A DNA stretch of 64,000 nucleotides from CANKJK01 sp040081715 (GTDB lineage: Bacteria; Acidobacteriota; Vicinamibacteria; Vicinamibacterales; UBA2999): NCBI GenBank assembly GCA_040081715.1, contig JBEBFY010000007.1, positions 124,001 to 188,000 of the forward strand, in the 5' to 3' direction. Position 1 is the stretch's first letter, and the number at the start of each line of letters is the position of its first letter. Shown here in pieces: positions 42,191 through 51,379 of this stretch. The notes beneath the pieces are model-generated. The model ran no database searches. It worked only from the letters and a program-made list of their open reading frames with translations, and was not told the origin of the DNA. The position numbers and the translations under genes are program-made.

Positions 42191-43177
42191 ATGACCGACG
42201 ATCTCTCGCTGGAATTTCTCCGCGTTGTTGAGCAGGCTGCCATCGCATGCGCCCACACCATGGGCAAGGGCGACCGACACCATTCCGACCAGGTGGCAGT
42301 CGAGGCCATGCGGAGGGAAATGGATTCGCTGCCGATCGACGGCACCATCGTGATCGGCGAGGGCGAGCGCGACGAGGCGCCGATGCTGTTCATCGGCGAG
42401 AAGGTCGGCGTGGCCAACAAGGGGAAGAGCGGCAACTATCCGGCGGTGGACATCGCCGTGGACCCGCTTGAAGGCACCAATCTGTGTGCCACCGGTGACA
42501 ATAACGCCATCGCGGTGCTCGCCGCGGCACCCAAGGGTGGGCTGCTGCACGCACCGGATCTCTACATGGAGAAGCTCGTGGTGGGACCCAGTTCCCGCCA
42601 TGTGGTGGACCTGGACGCCCCGGTAAAGGTCAACCTCGCGGCTATCGCGAAGGCCAATAACCGTGCCGTCTCGGACCTGGTGGTCATCGTGCTCGATCGG
42701 CCGCGGCACGAGACGCTCATCAGGCAGATTCGCGAGGCGGGTGCGCGCATCCGTCTGATCGGCGACGGGGATCTGTCCGCCGGCATCGCGGCCGCCGTGG
42801 TGGGCAGCGGCGTCCATGCGGTGATGGGCAGCGGCGGTGCACCCGAGGGTGTGCTGACGGCCGCGGCGATGCGGTGCCTGAATGGCGAGATCTTCGCGCG
42901 GCTGGTGGTGTCCAAGCCCGAGCACGAGGAACGGTGCCGGGCGATGGGCATCACCGACTTCAAGAAGGTGTATCGCTCGGCCGACCTGGCCTCGGGCGAG
43001 AACATCATCTTCGCGGCCACCGGCGTCACCGAAGGCACGCTGATGAAGGGCGTGCGCTTCTTCGGCGACGGTGTGCGAACGGCCTCCATGGTGATGCAGA
43101 CCCATCCGCATCAGGTCCGCTTCATCGACAGCCTGCACGTGCTGTCGAATCACGATAACGTCAAGCTCCGCTTCTAG
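42191..43177 (+). CDS. glpX: class II fructose-1,6-bisphosphatase
   Basis: 328 residues. Metal and phosphate motifs of GlpX are intact: GKGDRHHSDQVAVEAMR, IVIGEGERDEAPML, VDIAVDPLEGTNLCATGD, and GSGGAPEGVLTAAAMRCLNG. It dephosphorylates fructose 1,6-bisphosphate in gluconeogenesis; some members also act on sedoheptulose bisphosphate. It lies 48 bases after the acyl-CoA dehydrogenase. Confidence 0.95.
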   Translation: MTDDLSLEFLRVVEQAAIACAHTMGKGDRHHSDQVAVEAMRREMDSLPIDGTIVIGEGERDEAPMLFIGEKVGVANKGKSGNYPAVDIAVDPLEGTNLCATGDNNAIAVLAAAPKGGLLHAPDLYMEKLVVGPSSRHVVDLDAPVKVNLAAIAKANNRAVSDLVVIVLDRPRHETLIRQIREAGARIRLIGDGDLSAGIAAAVVGSGVHAVMGSGGAPEGVLTAAAMRCLNGEIFARLVVSKPEHEERCRAMGITDFKKVYRSADLASGENIIFAATGVTEGTLMKGVRFFGDGVRTASMVMQTHPHQVRFIDSLHVLSNHDNVKLRF

Positions 43178-43187
43178 ATCGCCCACA

Positions 43188-44492
43188 GTGTCGCAGACGG
43201 CCACGCCTTCGCACGGCGAGCGCGCGGTCCTGGTGGGGCTGAGTACGCCCACCGTCCGGCGTCACGACGCGGAACGATCGCTCGAGGAACTGGCCGGCCT
43301 GGCCGATGCAGCCGGGGCGTCCGTGGTTGCGCGCGTGATCCAGGATCGGCCGGGACCGGACAAAGGCACCTACATCGGGGGAGGGAAAGCGGCCTCTGTC
43401 GGAGTGATGGCCGGCGAACTCGACGCGGGCGTCGTCATCGTGGACGGCGATCTCTCGCCGGGCCAGCAGCGGCGCCTCGAGGCGGCCGCCGGATGCCGGG
43501 TGATCGACCGCACCCAGCTCATCCTCGACATCTTCGCGCGGCGGGCGCGGACGCGCGAGGGCCAGTGGCAGGTGGAGCTGGCCCAGCTCAAGTACATGCT
43601 GCCCAGGCTGGTGGGCTCCTCCGAGGCACTCTCGCGCCTGGGCGGGGGGATCGGCACGCGTGGCCCTGGTGAAACCAAGCTCGAAACAGACCGCCGCCGC
43701 GTACGGACGCGCATCCAGGCGATCGAGCATGAAATCGAACGGGTGCGCGACCGGCGGGCCCAGCTCCGAGACCGCCGTCACAAGGCGCGGGTGCCCACCG
43801 TGGCGCTCGTGGGCTACACCAATGCCGGCAAGACCACGCTCTTCAATCGGCTGACGAATGCCACTGCCGTCGCCTCCGACGCCCTCTTCGTCACGCTCGA
43901 CCCGCTGGTCCGCCAGGCGCGACTGCCCGACAACCGCGTGCTGCTCGTGTCGGACACCGTGGGGTTCATCGACCGGCTCCCGCACGGGCTGGTGGCGGCG
44001 TTCCGGGCGACGCTCGAGGAGGTGGCCGCCGCGGACCTCGTCCTCCACGTGATCGACGCCGCCAATGAGGACCGGGACCGGCAGGTGGCGGCCGTCCTGC
44101 GGGTGCTCGACGAGGTGGAGGCAGGAGACGTGCCCCGCCTGGACGTGTTCAACAAGGTGGACTGCCTGAGCCTCGAGGATCGGCGGCACCTGGCGGCGGG
44201 GCACCCCGGGGCGTGGCTCGTGTCGGCGGCGACCGGGGAGGGCGTGGACGCCTGTCTCGATGCCGTCACCGTGCGTCTGGGGCTTGATACCGAGCGCGTC
44301 GTCATCCGGTACGCGGAGGGCGATGCGGTGGGCGCGGTCGAGACGGCGCGGCTCTATCAGACAGGCCGGGTGGTCCGGCACGAAACCGCGAACGGGGAGG
44401 TCATCGTGGAGGCGGATGTCCCGAAGCGCCTGCGCGGGCGGCAGCCCGACGACGATGGGGAAGTGAAGGAGATCGGTTCTAATGGCAGGTGA
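43188..44492 (+). CDS. hflX: ribosome-associated GTPase HflX
   Basis: 434 residues from a GTG ten bases after glpX. The N-terminal HflX domain (DRPGPDKGTYIGGGK; VVIVDGDLSPGQQRRLE; IDRTQLILDIFARRA; GTRGPGETKLETDRR) precedes a GTPase domain with VGYTNAGKTTLFNRL, DTVGFIDRLPHGLV and FNKVD. HflX splits stalled or heat-damaged ribosomes. The final 11 bases overlap the next gene. Confidence 0.96.
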   Translation: MSQTATPSHGERAVLVGLSTPTVRRHDAERSLEELAGLADAAGASVVARVIQDRPGPDKGTYIGGGKAASVGVMAGELDAGVVIVDGDLSPGQQRRLEAAAGCRVIDRTQLILDIFARRARTREGQWQVELAQLKYMLPRLVGSSEALSRLGGGIGTRGPGETKLETDRRRVRTRIQAIEHEIERVRDRRAQLRDRRHKARVPTVALVGYTNAGKTTLFNRLTNATAVASDALFVTLDPLVRQARLPDNRVLLVSDTVGFIDRLPHGLVAAFRATLEEVAAADLVLHVIDAANEDRDRQVAAVLRVLDEVEAGDVPRLDVFNKVDCLSLEDRRHLAAGHPGAWLVSAATGEGVDACLDAVTVRLGLDTERVVIRYAEGDAVGAVETARLYQTGRVVRHETANGEVIVEADVPKRLRGRQPDDDGEVKEIGSNGR

Positions 44493-45060
44493 GGTCGTCG
44501 TTCCTGTGCGTCTCACCGTCGCCAACCAGCTCACGCTCCTCAGAATTCTGCTGATCCCACCCTTCGCGGTGCTGACTCTGTACGGCTACATCGGTGCGGC
44601 CCTCATCGTGTTTGCCACAGCCGGGATCACGGACCTGCTGGACGGCATGACCGCCCGGCTCACACGCCAGCGCAGCAGCCTCGGGGCCTGGCTCGACCCG
44701 ATGGCCGACAAACTTCTGCTCCTGGCGGCGCTCATCGTCCTGACGCTGCCAGGGACGAAGGTCGTGAACCACATGCCGCTGTGGCTCACCGTCCTCATCA
44801 TCAGCCGCGATGTCGTGATTGTCGGTGTCGTGGCAGTCGTGAACCTCGCCATCGGTCCGCGGACGTTTTACCCGTCCATCTGGGGCAAGCTCGCCACGGC
44901 CACCTACATCGGCACCGGCGTGGCCTTCATGGTCTTCAACTATCTGGGGCGCACGTCACCCATCATCGACGCGGGTGTGTGGGCATCGCTGGCGGTCACG
45001 CTGATTTCCAGCTTCGACTACTTTCTGAAGATGCGGCGGCTTATCAACGAAGGCCACTGA
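44482..45060 (+). CDS. pgsA: CDP-alcohol phosphatidyltransferase (PgsA-like)
   Basis: 192 residues with about five membrane helices and the CDP-alcohol signature DG-x2-AR-x8-G-x3-D-x3-D in DGMTARL...GAWLDPMAD. The size and sequence fit phosphatidylglycerophosphate synthase, which makes the precursor of phosphatidylglycerol and cardiolipin; other CDP-alcohol transferases cannot be excluded. It overlaps hflX by 11 bases, so the pair is translationally coupled. Confidence 0.88.
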   Translation: MAGEVVVPVRLTVANQLTLLRILLIPPFAVLTLYGYIGAALIVFATAGITDLLDGMTARLTRQRSSLGAWLDPMADKLLLLAALIVLTLPGTKVVNHMPLWLTVLIISRDVVIVGVVAVVNLAIGPRTFYPSIWGKLATATYIGTGVAFMVFNYLGRTSPIIDAGVWASLAVTLISSFDYFLKMRRLINEGH

Positions 45061-45179
45061 GGACAATCTGCGACAGCGTGTGTCATGCGCGTGTCACGGA
45101 GGCGTGTGGGAGATGCGGCACACTTGACGCAGGTGCAACGGAGGAGATTCTCCTTCGAAGCCGGCCGGGAGGAGGGTGC

Positions 45180-45758
45180 GTGAGTAGTCGCGATTCAAGG
45201 GGATTCATCATCTGGTTGACCGGCCTTCCGGGCTCGGGGAAGACGACGCTCGCCCGCGCCCTCGCAGCGCGACTGTCAGAACCGATGCGCGTGGAGGTCC
45301 TCGACGGCGACGAGGTGCGGCAGACGCTGTCTGTCGACCTCGGATACTCCAGGCAGGACCGTGACAGGCAGGTCGCCAGGCTCGGGTACATCGCACGTCT
45401 GCTCGCCAGAAATGGCGTGGCCGTGATCGTCGCTGCGGTTTCCCCATACAACGAGGCGCGCGAGCGTGAGCGGCTGCATGCCCACGAGTCGGACATCCCG
45501 TTCCTGGAGGTGCACCTCGACGCGGATCTCCCGTCTCTCATTGAGCGCGACACCAAGGGTCACTATCGACGGGCTCTCGATGGACGCCTGCCCGGATTCA
45601 CCGGGGTGACGGATCCGTATGGGCCTCCCCTGCACCCGGACTTCAGGCTGCGCACCACGAGTGAGCCACTCGCGACCGGGCTTCAGGTGATTGGTGATGC
45701 GTTGATCGCACGGGGACTGGTCCCGAGTATCGTGGCGTGCCTGGCGGCGTATCTCTGA
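45180..45758 (+). CDS. cysC: adenylyl-sulfate (APS) kinase
   Basis: 192 residues from a GTG preceded by GGAGGAGG. P-loop GLPGSGKTTLARALAARL, then VLDGDEVRQTLSVDLGYSRQ, AAVSPYNEARERER and DTKGHYRRA...GFTGVTDPYGPP, the CysC pattern. It phosphorylates APS to PAPS, the sulfate donor for sulfotransferases. No ATP sulfurylase or PAPS reductase is nearby. The bases immediately downstream, in the same frame after the stop, encode the start of a sulfotransferase that is cut off, so this gene may have belonged to a sulfation cluster. The 119-base upstream gap has a TTGACG at 45124 but no good -10. Confidence 0.9.
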   Translation: MSSRDSRGFIIWLTGLPGSGKTTLARALAARLSEPMRVEVLDGDEVRQTLSVDLGYSRQDRDRQVARLGYIARLLARNGVAVIVAAVSPYNEARERERLHAHESDIPFLEVHLDADLPSLIERDTKGHYRRALDGRLPGFTGVTDPYGPPLHPDFRLRTTSEPLATGLQVIGDALIARGLVPSIVACLAAYL

Positions 45759-45878
45759 CAGCCTGAACGCATCCTGCCACACGCGAAACGTACTGTCTTT
45801 CTGCATATCCCGAAGACCGGAGGCTGGTCGGTTCGGATGCTTCCGAAGATCCCTGGGTGCGGAGGGCCGCTCAGTTGA
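45759..45878 (+). pseudogene. truncated sulfotransferase N-terminus
   Basis: Immediately after the cysC stop and in the same frame, the sequence reads TVFLHIPKTGGWSVRM, the 5'-phosphosulfate-binding loop (HIPKTGG) that opens many PAPS-dependent sulfotransferases. It has no start codon and stops at 45876-45878, overlapping the end of the opposite-strand UDP-xylose synthase gene. Only about 39 codons remain. Inferred to be a remnant left by a rearrangement at the border of the polysaccharide locus. Confidence 0.6.
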
Positions 45879-46818
45879 TGCCGAGCTTGCCCTTGAAGTA
45901 GCCGACCGTGGATTCCAGGCCCTCGCGCAGTTCCACCGTCGGCTCCCAGTGGAGCAGACGCCGTGCGCGGGAGATGTCCGGTTGCCGCTGCTGCGGGTCG
46001 TCGACGGGCAGCGGGTTGAAGACGATCCGACTCTTCGAGCCCGTGATGTCGATGATCGTCCGGGCGATCTCCTCGATGGTCACTTCGTGCGGGTTGCCAA
46101 TGTTCACCGGCTCCGTCACGTTCGACTCCATCAGGGCGATGATGCCGGCAATCAGATCGCTCACGTAGGTGAAGCTGCGGGTCTGTGAGCCGTCCCCGAA
46201 GACCGTCACATCCTGATGGGTCAGCGCCTGCGACATGAAGGCGGGCACGGCGCGGCCGTCCTTGAGCCGCATCCGCGGGCCGTAGGTGTTGAAGATCCGC
46301 ACGATGCGCGTCTGGAGGCCGTGATAGCGGTGATACGCGGCGGTCAGCGCTTCTGAAAAGCGCTTGGCCTCGTCGTAGACGCTCCGCGGGCCGATGGGGT
46401 TCACGTGGCCCCAATAGGTCTCCTTCTGCGGGTGCTCCAGAGGGTCCCCGTAGACCTCGGACGTGGAGGCCGTCATGAACACCGCGCTCTTGGTCCTGGC
46501 CAGCTCCAGTGCGTTTCTGGTGCCGAGCGAGCCGACATCCAGCGTCTCGAAGGGCAGCTCGAGGTAGTCGATCGGGCTGGCAGGGCTGGCCCAGTTCAGC
46601 ACGTAGTCCACGGGGCCGTCGATGGGGAAGGGCGCCGTGATGTCGTGCCTGATGAAGGTGAAGGGCTTGCCGGCCAGGTGTGCGATGTTGGCCTCGTCAC
46701 CCGTGATGAGGTTGTCGACGCCGATGACCTCGTGGCCCCGGGCAAGGAGGGCGTCTGTGAGGTGCGAGCCGAGGAAACCGGCGGCGCCGGTGATGACGGT
46801 GCGGGGGCCTGACGCCAT
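45871..46818 (-). CDS. UDP-glucuronate decarboxylase (UDP-xylose synthase), SDR family
   Basis: 315 residues. NAD-binding GAAGFLGSHLTDALLARGH, the STSEVYGDPLEHPQ strand and catalytic YDEAKRFSEAL; HPQKETYWGHVNPIGPRSVYDE is the signature of UDP-xylose synthases. It converts UDP-glucuronate to UDP-xylose with NAD. The substrate would come from the UDP-glucose dehydrogenase encoded at 53641. It is the last gene of the minus-strand glycosylation operon, four bases after the initiating transferase. Confidence 0.93.
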   Translation of the reverse strand: MASGPRTVITGAAGFLGSHLTDALLARGHEVIGVDNLITGDEANIAHLAGKPFTFIRHDITAPFPIDGPVDYVLNWASPASPIDYLELPFETLDVGSLGTRNALELARTKSAVFMTASTSEVYGDPLEHPQKETYWGHVNPIGPRSVYDEAKRFSEALTAAYHRYHGLQTRIVRIFNTYGPRMRLKDGRAVPAFMSQALTHQDVTVFGDGSQTRSFTYVSDLIAGIIALMESNVTEPVNIGNPHEVTIEEIARTIIDITGSKSRIVFNPLPVDDPQQRQPDISRARRLLHWEPTVELREGLESTVGYFKGKLGIN

Positions 46819-46821
46819 GTC

Positions 46822-48264
46822 CTAGTACGCCTCGCTGCGACTGAAGAGGCCGCGCACCAGCGTCAGCCACATGATTTTGAGGTCGAGGCTCACGGACCAG
46901 TTTTCGATGTAGTAGAGATCGTACTCGATGCGCTTCTCGAGCGACGTGTTGCCGCGCCAGCCGTTCACCTGGGCCCAGCCGGTGATGCCGGCCTTCACCT
47001 TGTGGCGCAGCATGTACTGCGGAATCCGCTGCTTGAACTGCGATACGAAATACGGCCGCTCGGGCCGTGGGCCGACGATCGACATGTCGCCCCGCAGCAC
47101 GTTCCAGAACTGTGGCAGTTCGTCCAGGTCGAAGCGCCGCAGGAACCGGCCGACGGGCGTGCAGCGGGGGTCATCGTCGCGCGCCCACACGGGGCCGCTG
47201 TCGTCCTCCGCGTCCTGATACATCGACCGGAACTTGTAGACGTGAAACTGCCGGCCGTCCAGGCCCATGCGCTCCTGGTGGTAGAACACGGGCCCTGGTG
47301 AGGTGCGCTTCACGATGAGCGCGAGAATGGCCATCGGGATCCCGAGCACGAGGAGCGCGGCTGCCGAGAGCACGGCGTCGAGTGCGCGTTTGACCCCGGC
47401 GTTGAAGCCCTGAAGCGGCACGTCGTTGACGTTGATGATGGGCAGGCCGTCGAGGTCTTCCAGCCGGGCGCGGAGCGCGATGAACTGCAGCAGGTCCGGC
47501 ACGACCTTTATGTCGATGACTTCACGGCTGGTGGCGTTGAATAGCTCCAGCAGTTTCGAGTGCTCTTCGAGCGGCAGGGCCACGTAGAGCTGGTCCACCT
47601 TCTCGCGCTGGGCCACGTCCGCGACTTCCGTCAGCGTGCCGAGCAGCGGCAGGCCGCGATAGCCGATGTGGTCGCCGCCGGCCCGATCGTCGATGAAGCC
47701 GACCACCTGATAGCCCAGCTCGCGGTGCTGCAGCATGCGGTCGGCGACCAGCCGCCCGAGGTCCCCGGCCCCGGCAATCAGGATGCGTTTGAGGCCGATG
47801 CCCGCCCGCCAGCGGCGCTCGAGCAACTCGCGCACGGCTTCCCGCGCGGCCGAGGTGAAGACCACATTGATGGCGAGGAAGATGCCCCACACCATCTGGG
47901 AGACCTCGTAGGCGCCCTGCGCCTTGGCCGCGTCCGACACGTAGTAGGCCTGAACGTAGAGTGTCGAGACCACGCCGAGCACCACGGCGATGATGCTGCC
48001 CACGAGCACGCCGAAGAAGTCGTCCACGCGGGAACGGCCGCGGCGCAGCCTGTAAATGCCCTGCAGGTGGAAGGCCAGCGGGGTCAGCAGCACGACAAAC
48101 GGCAGCACGCCAATGTAGCGGTCGATGGGCGGGTAGCCCTTGGTCACCGGAATCAGACCGCTCTCGAATCTGATGGCGTAGGCGAGGATGAAGGCCCAGC
48201 CGGCCAGCAGCGCATCGCTGATGACGTAGAAGGCCACGAGGATCCGGTTGTAGCGCCTCACCAT
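46822..48264 (-). CDS. undecaprenyl-phosphate sugar phosphotransferase (WcaJ/WbaP-like)
   Basis: 480 residues from the ATG at 48264, seven bases inside the upstream gene. About four N-terminal membrane helices lead to a CoA-binding-like Rossmann region (ILIAGAGDLGRLVADRML), a fifth helix and the bacterial sugar transferase domain: TSPGPVFYHQERMG, YKFRSM, RRFDLDELPQFWNVLRGDMS, VGPRPERP. It transfers the first sugar phosphate, usually glucose or galactose, onto undecaprenyl phosphate to start exopolysaccharide or capsule repeat units at the inner membrane. Confidence 0.93.
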   Translation of the reverse strand: MVRRYNRILVAFYVISDALLAGWAFILAYAIRFESGLIPVTKGYPPIDRYIGVLPFVVLLTPLAFHLQGIYRLRRGRSRVDDFFGVLVGSIIAVVLGVVSTLYVQAYYVSDAAKAQGAYEVSQMVWGIFLAINVVFTSAAREAVRELLERRWRAGIGLKRILIAGAGDLGRLVADRMLQHRELGYQVVGFIDDRAGGDHIGYRGLPLLGTLTEVADVAQREKVDQLYVALPLEEHSKLLELFNATSREVIDIKVVPDLLQFIALRARLEDLDGLPIINVNDVPLQGFNAGVKRALDAVLSAAALLVLGIPMAILALIVKRTSPGPVFYHQERMGLDGRQFHVYKFRSMYQDAEDDSGPVWARDDDPRCTPVGRFLRRFDLDELPQFWNVLRGDMSIVGPRPERPYFVSQFKQRIPQYMLRHKVKAGITGWAQVNGWRGNTSLEKRIEYDLYYIENWSVSLDLKIMWLTLVRGLFSRSEAY

Positions 48265-49370
48265 GTCCAGGCCGGTCCGTGAACCACCGTCTCGTCGATC
48301 ACCTGCTTCAGGTGCGTCAGGCAGATCTCCCGGCTGAAGCGCTCGGCCTGCCGGCGCGCGGCGCCAGGCGCGGGTGTCAGGGCATCGAGACGTGAGAAGG
48401 CTGCGTCCCACGCCTCCGGGGAGTCATCCGCGACCAGGATGCCCGTCTCGTCATCCACCACGGTTTCCAGCGCACCACCGCGACCAAGTGCGACGACCGG
48501 CCGTCCGCAGGCCTGGGCCTCAAGCGGTGCAATCCCGAAATCCTCTTCGGCCGGAAGCAGCACCGCGGCCGCCTGCCGGTATTCCGTGCGGACGGCGTCA
48601 TCCGGCAGCCGGCCGAGGAACGTCACGTGCGGTTCGCCCCGCGCTTCCAGCCGGGCGCGCTCGGGGCCTTCGCCCACGATGCGCAGATCTCGGCCCGCAC
48701 GACGGGTGGCGTCAATCGCGAGGTCGATCCGCTTGTAGGGAACCAGGGCAGACACGATGAGGACATGGTCGCCGGGCGTGGTGTCCGCCGGCGTGTAAAA
48801 CATTGTATCTACAGGGGGATAAACCACCGTCGATGGACGATTATAGTAGCGGCTGATCCGGCCGGCAACGTGTGCCGAGTTGGCCACGAAGCGGCCTACC
48901 CGCGAGGCGGTGCGCGCGTCCCACCGCGCCAGATGGCCGAGTACCGGGCGGTAGAGCCCGTAGTGGGCGGCCCAGCCCACCCGATCCACCCCGAAGTACG
49001 CCTCGAACTGGTCCCAGGCGTAGCGCATGGGGGAGTGGCAGTAGCACACATGCACCGTGTTGGCCGGCACGATGACCGACTTGGCCACGCAGTGACTGCT
49101 GCTGACCACCAGGTCGTAGCCCGCGAAGTCGAAGCGCTCGATGAGCGCGGGGAAGAGGGGCAGGAAGTGCCGGTAGTGACGGCGTAACGCCGGCACCCGC
49201 TGGAGCACGCTGGTAATGATGCGGTGCCCTTCGATCCGGGCGTTCAGGCGGCCAGGCTCGTGGATGAGCGTGAAGATGTCGGCTTCGGGATAGATCTCGC
49301 ACAGGACGTCGAGCACCTTCTCGCCGCCCCGCATGCCGGTCAGCCAGTCGTGGACAAGGGCAACCCGCAT
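48258..49370 (-). CDS. glycosyltransferase family 4
   Basis: 370 residues, RVALVHDWLTGMRGGEKVLDV at the start and a GT-B C-terminal half with PYKRIDLAIDA, EGPERARLE and the nucleotide-sugar EEDFGIAPLEAQACGRPVVA segment with its E-x7-E. WLTGMRGGEKVL starts are common in the mannosyl- or rhamnosyl-type GT4 enzymes of polysaccharide clusters. Donor and acceptor are unknown. It overlaps its neighbours on both sides by a few bases. Confidence 0.9.
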   Translation of the reverse strand: MRVALVHDWLTGMRGGEKVLDVLCEIYPEADIFTLIHEPGRLNARIEGHRIITSVLQRVPALRRHYRHFLPLFPALIERFDFAGYDLVVSSSHCVAKSVIVPANTVHVCYCHSPMRYAWDQFEAYFGVDRVGWAAHYGLYRPVLGHLARWDARTASRVGRFVANSAHVAGRISRYYNRPSTVVYPPVDTMFYTPADTTPGDHVLIVSALVPYKRIDLAIDATRRAGRDLRIVGEGPERARLEARGEPHVTFLGRLPDDAVRTEYRQAAAVLLPAEEDFGIAPLEAQACGRPVVALGRGGALETVVDDETGILVADDSPEAWDAAFSRLDALTPAPGAARRQAERFSREICLTHLKQVIDETVVHGPAWTW

Positions 49371-50482
49371 CAGCGGCCAGCCACCTCTCGGTAGATGGCC
49401 AGCGTGCGGGCCACGGAGTCATGCCACGAGAAGTGGCGGGCCCGCTCCAGGCCCTTCCTGCGCAGGTCCGCGCGCAGGACGTCGTCGGTCAGCACGCGCT
49501 TGATGCCGTTCTTGATGTCCACGGTGTCCAGCGGGTCCACGAGCACCGCGGCATCGCCGGCCACTTCCGGGAGGGACGAGACGTTCGAGGTGACCACGGG
49601 GGTCCCGCTGGCCATGGCTTCGAGCGGTGGCAGGCCGAACCCCTCGTAGAGAGAGGGAAACACGAACACCGAGGCCAGCTTGTAGAGCGCGGCCAGCGTC
49701 TGGTCGTTCAGGAAGCCAAGGAAGCGCACGTGCTTGTGCAGCTTGTGCGCATGCACGGCATGGCGGAGCGCGGGGAGCTTGCTGATCTCGTCGCCGATGA
49801 TCAGCAGCGTCAGGTCCGGGAAGCCGTCGCGCCTGAGGCCCGCGAACGCGTCGATGAGGCGCACCAGGTTCTTGTGCGGCTTGATGTTGCCTACATACAG
49901 CACGAACGGGTGGTGAAGCTGATACCGCTCCCGCACCAGGGCGATGTCAGCCTCGCTGGGCGAGGCGCCGAACTGCTCGTCGAGCGCGTTGTACGTGACC
50001 TGGATGCGGTCCGCGGGTACATGCACGTAGCGCAGGATGTCCTGCTTGGAGGCTTCCGACACGGTGAGGATGCGGTCGGCGCGGTGCGCCGCCGCCCAGA
50101 TCGACGCGCGGGCGTAAAGGTAGGCGAACCGGCTGGGCAGGTACTGCGGAAAGCGGAGGTGGATGCAGTCGTGGATGGTCACCACCGCCCGGCAGGGGAC
50201 GGCGGGTGGCAGCACGTAGTGGGGCGCGTGAAACACATCAGGCTTCTCGCGCCACAGCACCCAGGGCACATGCACCTGCTCGGCGATGGAGTAGTTGTCG
50301 GACGGTTCCAGCACGGTCCGGAAGTTGGGGCCGAGCGTCGCCGCGACGTCCATGTCGTCCTTCGCACACAGGAGGACATACTCGCTCGCCGGGTCCAGGC
50401 GCGCGAGATGGCGCAGCAGGTTCCGGATGTACGTGCCGATGCCGAAGTCGTGGATCTTGCGGACATCGATGGCGACGCGCAT
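49370..50482 (-). CDS. glycosyltransferase family 4
   Basis: 370 residues, RVAIDVRKIHDFGIGTYIRNLL start, VGNIKPHKNLVRLIDAF donor region, and SLYEGFGLPPLEAMASGTPVV with the E-x7-E motif. It resembles mannosyltransferases of the WbpY/MtfB sort, but the sugar is not determinable. One base overlaps the following glycosyltransferase gene (TGATG), and 25 bases separate it from the GT2 gene upstream. Confidence 0.9.
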   Translation of the reverse strand: MRVAIDVRKIHDFGIGTYIRNLLRHLARLDPASEYVLLCAKDDMDVAATLGPNFRTVLEPSDNYSIAEQVHVPWVLWREKPDVFHAPHYVLPPAVPCRAVVTIHDCIHLRFPQYLPSRFAYLYARASIWAAAHRADRILTVSEASKQDILRYVHVPADRIQVTYNALDEQFGASPSEADIALVRERYQLHHPFVLYVGNIKPHKNLVRLIDAFAGLRRDGFPDLTLLIIGDEISKLPALRHAVHAHKLHKHVRFLGFLNDQTLAALYKLASVFVFPSLYEGFGLPPLEAMASGTPVVTSNVSSLPEVAGDAAVLVDPLDTVDIKNGIKRVLTDDVLRADLRRKGLERARHFSWHDSVARTLAIYREVAGR

Positions 50483-50507
50483 GGCTCTTGATGGTACTAG
50501 AGAGTGG

Positions 50508-51365
50508 CTACTCGACCCGGACGCCGCGCAGTGCCAGATAGAGACGCAGCAGCGGGGCCCAGCGTGGGAGGTGCTTCCTGTAGAAGGCCAGATGGCTCTG
50601 GTGGTAGCGGAGGTTCGTGGCGGCCGGCGCGGTCGCGGCGGAGCGGCCGCGCAGGTGGATGACCTCGGCGGCGGGCGTAAAAAGGATCTGCCCGCCCTGG
50701 GCGCGCAGCGACGCGCAGAAGTCGACGTCCTCGGTGTACATGAAGAAGCGCTCGTCGAGCAGGCCCACGGCCTCGGCGGCGGCCCGGCGCACGAGCAGGC
50801 AGGCTCCGCTGACCCAATCGACCACGCGTTCCTCCCGGCTCAGCCGCTCCACGCTGGCCAGCGCCCAGGCCTCGCGCGCGGCGAGGCCCTGCATCAGCCG
50901 CTTCTGCCGCCACTCGACGGCGGGGCTGATCATCGATCCCCAGGAGAGTTCCGGATTGCCGGCTCCGTCGATGAGTCGCGGGCCGAGCGCGGCCACGCCA
51001 GGTCGTCCGTCCAGCACGCCGACCATGCGGTCGATGGCGCCCGGAGGTACGACGGTGTCGCTGTTGAGCAGCAGGACCAGTTCGGACGCAGCAGCCCGAA
51101 TCCCGAGATTGTTGGCCCGGGCGAAGCCGAGGTTGGCGCCGGCCTCGACAAGCTGGACGGCCGGGCAGTTCGCGCGGACCCAGACGGCGCTGCCATCCTG
51201 GGAAGCGTTGTCAACCACCACCACGTCCAGCGCGATCGCGGGTGGTGTGTCGAGCAGGGACCGCAGGCATCGCTCCAGATCCACCCGGGTGTTGTAGCTG
51301 ACGATGACGATGGACAGGCGGGCGCCGGGCTGTATCGGTGGCGCCGGCATGCGTGGCGTTGACAT
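50508..51365 (-). CDS. glycosyltransferase family 2, rhamnosyltransferase-like
   Basis: 285 residues, GT-A fold: LSIVIVSYNTRVDLERCLRS, VVVVDNASQDGSA, NLGFARANNLGI, LLLNSDTVVPPGA (metal-binding region) and DERFFMYTEDVDFCASLR. The last motif is typical of WbbL-like rhamnosyltransferases. The donor is an inference. It lies between two GT4 genes in the same operon. Confidence 0.9.
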   Translation of the reverse strand: MSTPRMPAPPIQPGARLSIVIVSYNTRVDLERCLRSLLDTPPAIALDVVVVDNASQDGSAVWVRANCPAVQLVEAGANLGFARANNLGIRAAASELVLLLNSDTVVPPGAIDRMVGVLDGRPGVAALGPRLIDGAGNPELSWGSMISPAVEWRQKRLMQGLAAREAWALASVERLSREERVVDWVSGACLLVRRAAAEAVGLLDERFFMYTEDVDFCASLRAQGGQILFTPAAEVIHLRGRSAATAPAATNLRYHQSHLAFYRKHLPRWAPLLRLYLALRGVRVE

Positions 51366-51379
51366 GAATGGCGCTGGTA

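Noticed and set aside
41006..43252. 748-codon open frame on the minus strand
   Set aside because: Antisense to the acyl-CoA dehydrogenase and glpX; a by-product of high-GC codon use.
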